The translations under genes were made by a program, and so were the position numbers. A stretch of DNA of 64,000 nucleotides from Branchiostoma floridae (lineage: Eukaryota; Chordata; Leptocardii; Amphioxiformes; Branchiostomatidae): assembly GCF_000003815.2 (NCBI RefSeq), contig NC_049979.1, forward strand, positions 31,262,271-31,326,270, in the 5' to 3' direction. Positions within the stretch are counted from its first letter, which is position 1; every line of letters begins with the position of its first letter. This document shows, in pieces, positions 34,471 to 45,300 of the stretch. Below the pieces are notes generated by a model. That model was not told where the DNA came from. It worked only from the letters and a program-made list of their open reading frames with translations, and did no database searches.

Positions 34471-35555
34471 AGAGGTAAAGGAAAACATTTTGGAACCCAT
34501 GTGTACATAATATGTCCTAAATGTGAGAGTTGACTTGATCGATTTTGTGTTTTGCACCATGTATGTGTGTAACGATGTATGTCCATACGTTTATTCAACA
34601 ATTTTCAAATTTCTCAAATAAAAATGTTTGATATTTTCATACGCCCGTTGGGTAGTTTCACTGTCGGCGGATGACTTGCCAAGCTGTTGATGTCTGTCTT
34701 TCATATTTGTAAAATGTGAGTAAAAAAACATAGCTCATTGGTCCGAATGACTGCAAGCTTGGTGTTCTATCGGCGGTGTGCCACAAGGCGATTGTTACAC
34801 TGCTTGTAACGCAGTCTCAAAAGCAAACGTTATCATCCAACATGAATGATTTCTTTTTTAATTTTGTACGATGATCTCTTGGTTTATAAATCGATACACC
34901 AGTTACTTGTTTGGTGCTTTCAAGTAAAGAATACTGACTGACTTCCCACAGAATAAATTCAAAGATGTTTTCAAGTTACTTCGATGAAGTTTAGACATAC
35001 AGGTAATAGGATACGCCCAAATGCAGGCACTCAAACCACTGTATATGGAAACGGTCAAACGTTTCAGACACCATCCGATGTCTTTCGTCGGTGACACTGG
35101 AGACATCTGTTGGTGGGAACTTTTCACATCCTAGCTATGAATTGATATGCGAAAGAGATCTTAGTTGGAGAACATGTTTATTCTAACTATTAACATACAT
35201 GCAAAAACGATTTTCGGTAGTGCAAAGGAAACAGGAGAAAGACGAGTTCAAAATGATATCCAGTTGCTTGAGTATCTGCTTTTACCGTATTTTCAAGTTA
35301 GTCGAAAGACAGATACAAGATAAGGTTTGTGGAAATCCTAGTGTTGTAACTGAATCAAATAAAACCGCTGTAAAATCATTAGAAATACTTCCAAAATAGC
35401 TTTTCGTCGATAAAAGTATATTTACCTTGGTGCAAAGTAGGCAAAATATAACATTGAAACTGTTACTGGTATGGTATCGGCACTGTGGGAGCATCTTGTC
35501 ACTTGTCACGTTATCTTTAAATTTTCAAAATAAACGTCGCGTATCGAGTTCGTTA
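34471..35555. other. No recognisable gene
   Basis: AT-rich; holds the hammerhead-like motif at 35056-35095. Open frames at 35199-35399 and 35282-35509 show no domain. Confidence 0.4.
35056..35095 (-). ncRNA. Hammerhead-like core
   Basis: Minus strand: CCGACGA, then AGACA/TGTCT arms around an 8-base loop and GAAACG. This fits CUGANGA-stem II-GAAAC with one core substitution (U4 to C). It is likely the relic end of a Penelope-like element. Confidence 0.45.
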
Positions 35556-35784
35556 TACCCCTGTCACTTTATCCACGATCTACGGGCGTATCGATGGAAG
35601 ATCTGCCATATCTAAGATCGACAGAGGCTTGCGCGTATTTTTCACCTGAAAACCGTCCCTGTCACATATAAGCCATACTTTGTAACTTGTACAATTGTTG
35701 TGCAATAAAATCATCATAAGCGAAGCTCGGGCGATTGCCGCAGAATCGTCGTCCGATCGATTTTCGCCAAATGTGACAGGGGTA
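35556..35784. mobile_element. 229-bp MITE with TTA duplication
   Basis: Termini TACCCCTGTCAC and the inverse GTGACAGGGGTA, flanked by TTA at 35553-35555 and 35785-35787. It contains a 'tgtacaattgttgtgcaataaa' segment, like the retroelement tails at 46440 and 51525. Confidence 0.88.
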
Positions 35785-35789
35785 TTAGC

Positions 35790-36225
35790 GACACTTCAAG
35801 GTTCCGTAAAGGTACATCTGCGTTGTCAAACCCCGAAGTGCCGCACCAGTACACCAAGCCCAGTGAGATACCACCTTGATATAGATCATATAGTGAAACC
35901 AGTGTCAGGAGTTCAATTCTATAGGATCGGCCTCAGCTAGGCAACGGGAATTACGGTACTGCATTTGTCATTTCGGATATTGACCTAAAGGCGGCGGCCC
36001 CGTGTATGAGGGAGCTTCAGGCATGTCTTCAACGTCAAACCTTTAGATGTAGGACAGTGAACACCAATAGAAATCTGCATAGGCGATAATGTAAAAATTA
36101 GCATGTTCAGGGTGTCATAATCTCATCCGTGAACATTCCAGGTCATAAGAACTCACCCCACACAGCAGCCCACTATCTCAAGTGTCCAAAAGTTTTTTTT
36201 TTAAATTTCGATCAATCGGAAGGTG
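35790..36225. other. No recognisable gene
   Basis: Only a short open frame (35695-35940), mostly inside the preceding MITE. Confidence 0.4.
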
Positions 36226-37131
36226 CCGCCGCCTTCAAATAAACCGCTTATTTTGGACAGATAAGGACAATGAGGCACTTCACTCAAGTTAGTAACTTAT
36301 ATCAAAACTGCCGCCGCCTTCAAATAAACCGCCATCTTGGATTTTCATTACATCATTTTAGGGACTGACCACTTCAACTTAGGAGTCAGCACATGCCTAA
36401 AATAGGACCAAAACCTTGTTTTTTTGCCTTACCTGAACGTCTGCACCCTACACTGTCTCACCAATATGAAATGTTTCTTACATTTTCCTGTTACAAGTCG
36501 AAAATAGGCTAAAATACTGTATGGACTCAATTTGGGCCTTCTGCGGCTGCCGTCAATTAGGATCATTGCCCTGTGTAAACACTTATCGAGAAGAGTAGGG
36601 GTGACTTGACGTGCTTGGCTACAAATGTAGTACAACTAGCTATAGCTTCTTGAAAAGCCATCATGCTTCGCCTCGATTGAGGATGATTGCTTTGCCTCTT
36701 AGTCATCGGAAGTTGAAAATGAATACCTATAAAACAGACATCTGTTCGGGAAAAGTGCGGGAATGTACACCACATGGGCGATGTGCATACAATTATACAG
36801 ACATTGTGATCTAATGTTCAGCCGAAACGATTTGCGGAACACATTTAGTTACAAAGTATGATAAATAATTCCTCGGCCTCACCCAGAAATAAGCAGCATA
36901 ACTCAATTTTTGTGGGCATGACATAAACCCCGGGACAAAGTATAATACCTTTATAATACCTAACGAAAATCCAAAACGATGTGATCATTACTTTGTAGGG
37001 GACAACCGGTAGCGTTAAGTGACGGAGAGTGACAAAATTGACAATTCAGTTGAGCTATTTTTTTCTTATTTGCTTTTGGACAGATAAGGACAATGAGGCA
37101 CTTCACTCAAGTTAGTAACTTATATCAAAAG
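36226..37131 (+). repeat. Direct duplications: 53-bp segment and 'gccgccttcaaataaaccgc'
   Basis: A segment of about 53 bases beginning 'ttggacagataaggacaatg' is identical at 36252-36304 and 37076-37130. 'gccgccgccttcaaataaac' occurs at 36225 and 36310. The rest is unassigned. Confidence 0.8.
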
Positions 37132-37194
37132 TGCCACATACACAGTACAGACTAGATAATGGTAGTCTTTTCTTATAGCAACTCGAACAAAGTC

Positions 37195-37345
37195 AGACCC
37201 ATTTTTAAACCCGGGTGAAGTAAGGAAGGTCGCGTAAAGTGCCTTTCCCAAGGGCACAATGTCCCGGCACGGTGGATATCGAACTCGGGACCTCTAGACT
37301 CCGAGTCGAATACTCTACAAGTTAAGCCACACATGGCGCCACATT
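37195..37345 (-). repeat. tRNA-derived SINE
   Basis: Minus strand: A box TGGCTTAACTTGTAGAGT and B box GAGTTCGATATCC, then 'cccttgggaaaggcactt' and 'cacccgggtt', a body shared with the SINE at 54425-54785. Confidence 0.65.
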
Positions 37346-38318
37346 GGAGACTTGCGGTGCGCGGATTAACTTGTTCTGATGAAATTCAGACACCCACTTG
37401 TTTCTAGTTGCAATGCAATGGGAATTCTCATTCGAATTTTCACAATGTCTTCGAGGATTTTATTGCATGAGAAACACGACTCATACAGCTCTGAAATGTT
37501 CATCAGAAAACAGTCCATCTTGTTTTTCTCACTGACTTGACTTTCAAAATTAAAAGGACGTTCAGTAAAAGTGATAAGCACAATAATTCGACATTTTGAG
37601 GATAGTAAAAGCAGATTTCATACTTTGTGATTATGACCAGAATATAGAACGGCGCACCTTTTTTTCTGGGTGCGGTTCAGAAAATATTGATCCCCGTGGT
37701 ATGAGATATAGGGTTTGTTGCGTCGGTTTGTCTTATTGTTTCTTTATTTGTCTCCCTACATACCTTTTCCAGCAGAATATACGAAGCTATGACTAGATAC
37801 TAATAATATTTTACGCGTGGGTAGTCTAATGTGCACATCTTTTATTTTTGTTCTTATATTTCAGAAACGTGGCCCGAATTTTAAATGTTGATTGGTGCCC
37901 AAGGCAGCCCTCGGCCTTTGAAGTCATCCCTTGTCGGTTTCAAGTATTATCTTTCAGAATAATGAATTCTTAAATCAAAACATTTTCAGTAGGCCCCGTC
38001 TCTTGGCGTGTTCTGTTTTGTATGGTATTTATTATATCATTGGAGCCTTCGGCATGCCTCGGCCTTTGATTGAAATATGTTTGAAGTAATTTCTTGTCGG
38101 CTTCATATGAATTCAGAAGCCTCATTTTAAGGTCCAGAGTATCCCATTTCCGGATGCGGGGGGTTCTGAGGGTTATTCTGAATGTTAATTGGACCTTGCG
38201 GCATACCTTAGTCTTTGATTCGCATACATTGATGTCATTTCCTTAGATACTTGGATACAATTTCTTACCTCCATGATGATGGAGGTAATGTTATTTTACT
38301 CTGGATGATGTATGGGGA
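37346..38318 (+). repeat. Diverged dispersed repeat units ('gcatgcctcggcctttga')
   Basis: Units carrying 'gg-gc-tgcctcggcctttga' recur near 37895, 38050, 38195 and again near 39135. Short palindromes 'cctccatgatgatggagg' (38268) and 'cctccataaacaatggag' (39160) accompany them. 37346-37880 itself holds no recognisable gene. Confidence 0.5.
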
Positions 38319-38320
38319 TA

Positions 38321-38855
38321 CGGTCAAACCTGTCTATAGCGGCCACTCAAGGCACTGGAGACAGGTGGCCATTATAGAGAAAATGCTGATCAATTGACCA
38401 CGAACAATATGTTATACATGATTTCAGTACCCACTGATCGTTCTCAACAAGAAACATTGTCTCGATTGTCTAAAATTCAACTGACCCTATCACAGTCAAA
38501 TCTACCGGAAATGATTGATATTGCCATGCGCGATGTTGGTAAATTCGCCTTCAAAGACTTGCGCTCTAACGTTCAAGGCACGCGTACCTTCCGCCTAGAT
38601 AATAATGTCAGGAACTCCAAATCCTCGCATAATTCGATTTTAAACTCGGCGCAGGGTGACAAACGTAACGGCCACCATATGATCGCAATATGAAGTATTT
38701 CTGTATAGGTCTACGGGACCAGAAATCGTGTGGCCGTGGCCTTTTTGATGAGGTAGCCGCTATAGACTACTTAATGCTAAGGTCAATGGGAAAATCCAAG
38801 CGACCGACAAAAAGTGACCTCAATGGCCAGGTGGCCGCTAATACAGGTTGAACTG
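38321..38855 (+). mobile_element. 535-bp mariner-type MITE
   Basis: Termini C(A/G)GTCAAACCTGTCTATAGC and the inverse, TA duplications at 38319-38320 and 38856-38857. It is related to 56718-57153, which lies in the opposite orientation; both contain an 'R/VRNSKSS...NS..GD' coding-like segment. Confidence 0.9.
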
Positions 38856-38857
38856 TA

Positions 38858-39564
38858 CATACATGTACATATCAAGAGTGGCTGTTATGATAAAAGGATG
38901 CCTACTTCTAAGAGCGTCTGAATAATAGTAATGGTTTTTGGTAGGTACATATACGTATGTAGGGTGATTCAATCGGTGAAGGTCGATCTTTGGTCTCCTT
39001 GACGTTAACCTTGGTATTTCTGCAGTAATTTTTCAGCTTCAATTTTTTTTAAATATCAAACTTAGAACATCGATATTGTCCAATGTATCCCATTTCCTTG
39101 CATGTTGTGTGTTGCGTTTTGCAGTGGTTAATGTTATTTGAGCCTGCAGCATGCCTCGGCCGTTTGTTACCTCCATAAACAATGGAGATATAGTTTTTGC
39201 TCGACATTATACGACATATATTGTTCGGCGTTGTAAATAAGCATGTGGCTTATAGTTAAATACATCTTATTGCCTGTGTAGGTTTAGTCTTTTACAATAG
39301 CAAAAAATAGATAAAGGAAATTCTTAATTGAACGTTAGTTAAACCTTACTTTTCTCCCTACGGGATTCCAAGATGGTGCGATCATCTTGAGATCAGCTCA
39401 GGCACTCATAAAATAATGAACAACACATTTAGATGTTCCAGCTTAGGAAATACCCTCGTACATAGTGCTAAATACCAAGGACAGATGTGTTTCGGAATGA
39501 ATGGTGTGCGGTACCAAGGACAGGTGAGGTTTTTGTGTCTGATAGATGTAATGTGCAGTATCAT
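38858..39564. other. No recognisable gene
   Basis: Contains one more 'gcatgcctcggcc' unit; otherwise nothing. Confidence 0.4.
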
Positions 39565-40012
39565 TCGCAGGTGGGACTATGTGTGGTTAGTGTTCAGTAT
39601 CAAGGAGAGGTGCGACTATGTGTGGTTAGTGTTCAGTACCAAGGAGAGGTGTGACTATGTGTGGTTAGTGTTCAGTACCAAGGAGAGGTGCGACTATGTG
39701 TGGTTAGTGTTCAGTACCAAGGAGAGGTGCGACTATGTGTGGTTAGTGTTCAGTACCAAGTAGAGGTGCGACTATGTGTGGTTAGTGTTCAGTACCAAAG
39801 AGAGGTGCGACTATATGTGTCGTTAGTGTTCAGTCCCAAGGAGAGGTGCGACTATATGTGTCGTTAGTGTTCAGTCCCAAGGAGAGGTGCGACTATATGT
39901 GGTTAGTGTTCAGTACCAAGGAGAGGTGTGACTATATGTGGTTAGTGTTCAGTCCCAAGGAGAGGTGTGACTATGTGTGGTTAGTGTTCAGTACCAAGGA
40001 GAGCTGCGTTTA
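39565..40012 (+). repeat. 39-41 bp minisatellite, 11 copies
   Basis: Unit 'gtgcgactatgtgtggttag' plus 'tgttcagtaccaaggagag'. The 39-bp unit is a multiple of three, so long repetitive ORFs appear in several frames. Copies are about 90-100% alike. Confidence 0.95.
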
Positions 40013-41474
40013 AGTGTGTTCGTGAAAAAGGAGAGTTTTGTCTCTGTGTACCTTTGAGAGACCTTATTTGTCCATTAGCTGTGATACAGAATTGAATTGG
40101 AGACCTGGCGCATCCACGTCTTGTAATTAGCCAGCGAAAGGGTATGTCACCCCGTAAGGGGCGGTATCACCCCGTCGTGTGTAAACATGTGCGAACATGT
40201 GTGATCACGTCGACCGATGATGATGATGACTGCTAGTCTTCCTGGGTATATATAAAAGTACACATATGACATAACGTAACACATACAAAAACTTTACAGT
40301 GCAATTATTTGCAGTGCAAAATCATTCCGTGTAGACATGGATCTATATATGAAAGTCTTCTCCATGGCATTAGTTCTTGGTTTTGGTAGTCTGTATGTGT
40401 GATTGCTGGCATGACGTGTCTTGTAACTGTGTTCCTCCGTGACAGGAGACAAGTGGTTGTAGAGAACTTCTGGTTGCTTTTACCTGACAAATATGGTGTG
40501 CAGCATCAGGGACAGGTGTGTTTTTCTGTGTGAACAGAGCACCTGTAAAATAGGAGAAATATCTGCATTTTTGTATGTGCGAGTGTTTATTTGTTGCGGT
40601 ATAGTGTTTATTTGTTGCAGCAAAAGCTATGGCTCGGGACCGTGCGATACGAAGGAACCCTGTGGAGTGGAGCAAGGAAGGACACTAGGAACTGGCCACG
40701 TACTGCTACATGTGCTGAGCACTGGTTTGAACTCTCGAGCACTCGTTTGAACGCTTCGCTCACTCGGTGGTTTTACTCGGCGATTATAGCAAAGTACCAG
40801 GCGTTATGACACCATATACACCTCGGAACGGGTCATTAACCCTTAGTTATTGAATACAGAAATACAAAACCTGTCAAATCAATAAGCTTTATTCTAACGG
40901 AAAACTTGTTGCTAGTAATGTTATGTTATAAAGCTACACTTCTTGTTACAAGGCTTATGGTCTCTAAATTTGAAAATGTGGGCATCTTTTCCCCCACTAG
41001 AGAACTAGACAGGGAGCATTTGCAAACAAATACAGCATACTTCACTCCATTTCGCTTCAGTGATATAGCTGCTTTGTATGATATGAATCTAGACTTTAGA
41101 CCACAAACTGATACAAAAAGGACATACAGCTACGTCGGCAACCTTTCTTGTAAGAAGAAAACAACTACTTAGCGTTTATAAGGTGATAAACTGTTATGTA
41201 TGTATGCATGGGTTTAGCAATAATGTAACAGAAAGCCATGCTTGCGATGTTTTATAAACTACATCATAGCAACCTAGTATTTCTAGATCTTTTCCAGTTA
41301 GATAATTAGGTTCGTTCAATATGGGGAATCTGTGACAATGTCGATCGATTGCAAGTCGTCTTTGAGACGTTGGTTTGATTGAAAGTCTACTAGATACACA
41401 GCAACTCGAAGGTAACCTTTTGGCATCTTTACAATTTACATTTCCTTATATCTGTTGCGCGACAAACGCCTTGA
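40013..41474. other. No recognisable gene; 3' flank of the SET-MYND gene
   Basis: Open frames at 40493-40750 and 40906-41172 show no domain. Confidence 0.45.
40888..40893 (-). promoter_or_regulatory. Possible poly(A) signal of the SET-MYND gene
   Basis: AATAAA on the minus strand, about 840 bases after the stop codon; weak evidence. Confidence 0.25.
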
Positions 41475-41477
41475 TTT

Positions 41478-41716
41478 TTAATAAGCTGCTTAACACTTCC
41501 GAGTGCGCATGTGCGGCAACAAGAATTGTGAGTGAAACATGAATAGTGAAGACCCCTAAGACGTAAACAAAACACGTCTGGACATTGTTGTGCAAATCGA
41601 GATAATGTAATGGTCGAGAAGTGAAGTGTTTACAAGAAATGGGGTCTTCATCTTTGACATATTAGCCACAATTCCCGTCGCCGCGCAAGTGCATTCGGAA
41701 GTGCGAATGAGCTAAT
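41478..41716. mobile_element. Fold-back MITE just after the SET-MYND stop codon
   Basis: 'cttccgagtgcgcatgtgcg' (41489) and 'aagaattgtgagtg' are inverted at 41663-41710. A second inner pair 'gtgaagacccc'/'ggggtcttcat' (41547, 41641) completes a long hairpin. The end lies about 17 bases downstream of the stop codon. Confidence 0.6.
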
Positions 41717-41732
41717 ATCTTAAAGACAAGCC

Positions 41733-42377
41733 TTAATTGGTGGGCCAGGCCTTGCAGATCTTCTTGTGACCTGCCTTCCACGCCACCTTCTGACACTGGG
41801 GTGAACAATACCAGGCCCGGTGGCAGCGGCTGCAGACGGAGAAGGGGCTGTCTTTACGCGCCTTCTTCCCGCACTGCGTACAGATGCTGCAGTCGTCCCC
41901 CTCGTACTTGCACCTCTGGCACTCGCACCAGAAGTGGTAGGCGCGGTAGAGCCAGGCGCGGCGCTGCGGGCGCTGCATGGAGGTGTCGATGTAGGTGGTG
42001 TACAGCTCCCCGCCTTTCTTGATGGGCTGTTTGGCCCGGATGACCACCCCGGGTTTCCCGTCCACCACGGCGTCCATCACGTCCACGTTCTTGTCGCAGG
42101 AGTGGTTGAGACTGGACTGCAGCGCGTACAGCCCGCCGAACGTCACGTCCTTGGGCTCGCCCCGCATCTCCTGCGCCACCCGCCGGTGGTTCTCCCCGGG
42201 CCGGGCCGTCCGGTGGAACTCCGCCACGAACTCGTGCCACGTGACGCAGGGCGGCCCGAACGACTGGACGTTACAGGCCACCTGGTAGTAGCGCCGCTCG
42301 AACTCCAGCTCGTCGATCTTGTACTTAATCTCGGTGTTCTGGAAAATCGCTTGCATGATCTTCAGCATCTTAGGGAT
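41733..42377 (-). CDS. SET-MYND gene exon 7 (SET core, post-SET, MYND 2)
   Basis: Acceptor GTTCCCCAG before ATCCCTAAG. Open for 214 residues to the stop at 41735-41733. Confidence 0.93.
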   Translation of the reverse strand: MPKMLKIMQAIFQNTEIKYKIDELEFERRYYQVACNVQSFGPPCVTWHEFVAEFHRTARPGENHRRVAQEMRGEPKDVTFGGLYALQSSLNHSCDKNVDVMDAVVDGKPGVVIRAKQPIKKGGELYTTYIDTSMQRPQRRAWLYRAYHFWCECQRCKYEGDDCSICTQCGKKARKDSPFSVCSRCHRAWYCSPQCQKVAWKAGHKKICKAWPTN

Positions 42378-45300
42378 CTGGGGAACATACAAACAAACGT
42401 TTTGAACCACGACCATAAAGTGAACACATACAACCAGTACTGTTACGATTAGCACTTTAACCAATGAGATCATGACTATTAGCGGTTCGACCAATGTGAG
42501 TGTGGCTGCAAGTCTATCAAACTGTGTAGCCTTGACAGTCAAACACACGTCTATCAAAATTAGCACTTCAACCAATTAGCGGTTCGACCGATGAGAGAAC
42601 GAATTCGCAAGGGAATGTGTGCGAGGAATTTTTTGAATATTTTCGACTCAACAGCAGTGCCATACCAACGGCTCCGCCCCTGAGGCGTCGCCAAAAAGTC
42701 GGACAGACAAAAGTTCGTACCCACCTGTTTGACGAATCCGGACACACCGAAGCCGAGGAAGCGGCGGTACGGCTCCTTGGCGCGGGCCCACTGGTCCTTG
42801 GTAGGCTCCCCCTTCACGCCCAGCTCCTTCACACGGGTCAGGATGTTCGCCCAAATACGCGCCATGATCATCGGGCTGAACATGGAGTTCCACATGCCTG
42901 CGGCAAGGATCAACACAATGACAAGAGTCTGAACATGGAGTTCCATATGCCTGCGGCAAGGATCAACACAATGACAAGAGTCTGAACATGGAGTTCCATA
43001 TGCCTGACTGTGGGAAGGATCAACACAATGACAAGAGTCTAAACATGGAGTTCCATATGCCTGTGGGAAGGATCATGATAATGACAAGAGTCTGAACATG
43101 GAGTTCCACGTGCCTGTGGGAAGGATCATGATAATGACAAGAGTCTGAACATGGAGTTCCATGTGCTTGTGGGAAGGATCAACACAATAACAAGTGTCTG
43201 AACATGGAGTTCCACATGCCTGTGGGAAGGATCATGACAATGACAAGAGTCTGAACATGGAGTTCCACGTGCCTGTGGGAAGGATCATGATAATGACAAG
43301 AGTCTGAACATGGAGTTCCATGTGCTTGTGGGAAGGATCAACACAATAACAAGTGTCTGAACATGGAGTTCCACATGCCTGTGGGAAGGATCAACACAAT
43401 GACAAGAGTCTGAACATGGAGTTTCACATGCCTGTGGGAAGGATCAACACAATGACAAGAGTCTGAACATGGAGTTTCACATGCCTGTGGGAAGGATCAA
43501 CACAATGACAAGAGTCTGAACATGGAGTTCCATGTGCCTGTGGGAAGGATCAAGACAATGACAAGAGTCTGAACATGGAGTTCCACATGCCTGTGGGAAG
43601 GATCATGATAATGACAAGAGTCTGAACATGGAGTTCCACATGCCTGTGGGAAGGATCAACACAATGACAAGAGTCTGAACATGGAGTTCCACGTGCCTGT
43701 GGGAAGAATCAAGACAATGACAAGAGTCTGAACATGGAGTTCCACATGCCTGTGGGAAGGATCATGATAATGACAAGAGTCTGAACATGGAGTTCCACAT
43801 GCCTGTGGGAAGGATCAACACAATGACAAGAGTCTGAACATGGAGTTCCATGTGCCTGTGGGAAGAATCAAGACAATGACAAGAGTCTGAACATGGAGTT
43901 CCACATGCATGTGGGAAGGATCATGACAATAACAACATGAGTCCGCGAAACCTCCCTGAAGTAACTATGTTGTTTATAGTTTGGCCAATAGGTGTGTACC
44001 AGGATGTACAATATCACCAAACTCTGTTTTCTTTTATTTCCAGTTACCTGTTTACTATAACACTTGGCAGTAAACTAGGTGGTGACCTAACCTTTGCTTG
44101 GAGTGTATCTAATTAGCTCCAGGCTAGCGTCCCAGACTACACAGGCGACCAGCATCTCTCTCTCTGTCTTTCTTCTACAACTTGCAAGGAACTTGTTACG
44201 GTATTGCAACTTCGGGAATTCTTGAAACTACAGGAGTCGGTTTGTTTCAGACTTTGAAAGAGAATAACTCGAGAAAGGGTTGGTACATAGACAGCTTACA
44301 TACTTCTTATTCATAACTAGATATATCTACTACATAATCTGCATAATCAAGGATAAGAGTTTATCACCTTTCTCCTGGGTGGTCCCCTTGGCGCAGAAGT
44401 CGTACAGTTTGGCGGCAGGCGGGTTGATGGAGGGACAGAGGTGGCAGTGGTGTTGTCTCCAGGCGTGGGTACGGCACTCCAGACTGCAGTACTTCTCACG
44501 CTTACAGTGGGGACACGGGTACGCGGTCACCTGTAGCACGGTACATCGACAATTTCATACTTTCATGAAAGGTTTTCTGAAGAGTTTTGTAAATGTCTTG
44601 ACAAAATATAAGACATCTGTGTCTATCGCATGCTAGAGTTTTTACATGCTCAAATTAAACCCGGCTAACTCAGCATATGGAAACAAATTTGGACCCGGGC
44701 CAACTCAGCCAGAGGGAATAGATTTTGACCTTGGTTTAACTACGCACACACACCATGATCACACAACAACAACAACAACAAGCAAACAAACAAACAAATA
44801 GACCGAAAGCAACGGAGCCTTTATGGCTAGTCATGAGAATACCATTTGTATGGTGCGTTTTCCTGCCTAGTATTTATCTAGTATCTATTCCGGCCCTACA
44901 AGTCCCACCCAATACCCTAGGCAAATCATTACTAGCTAAACTAGAAATGGATAACGCTAGTTCACCTTTATCCGCCAGGTAACCTATATCCATTGTTTTT
45001 AGAAAAAGGATATTCAAACTGCAACATTTTGAAATATTACGACTATATAACACCAAGGACATCATTATCTCATAACACGGCCGCTTGATACCACCGCCCG
45101 TCTACTTGATATCCCCAAGGACATTATAACGTCCTTGATATCCCTAAATACTTTACTTAAATTTGTCTTCAGAAATAATGGATATAGGTTACCCTGTGGG
45201 AAAAGGTGAACTAGCGTTACCATAGTCTTTCCTCCATAGACTGACTAGTGATTTTGTAGCACATGTTTCTACCAGAGTGAGAAAGATCATCACGCTGGTA

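Noticed and set aside
39416-39867. Repetitive 68-115 codon ORFs with a 13-residue period
   Set aside because: Artefact of a 39-bp minisatellite unit divisible by three.
41801-42452. Plus-strand ORFs of 73-210 codons opposite the SET-MYND exons
   Set aside because: Shadow frames of GC-rich exon 7; the minus strand carries the NHSC and MYND signatures.
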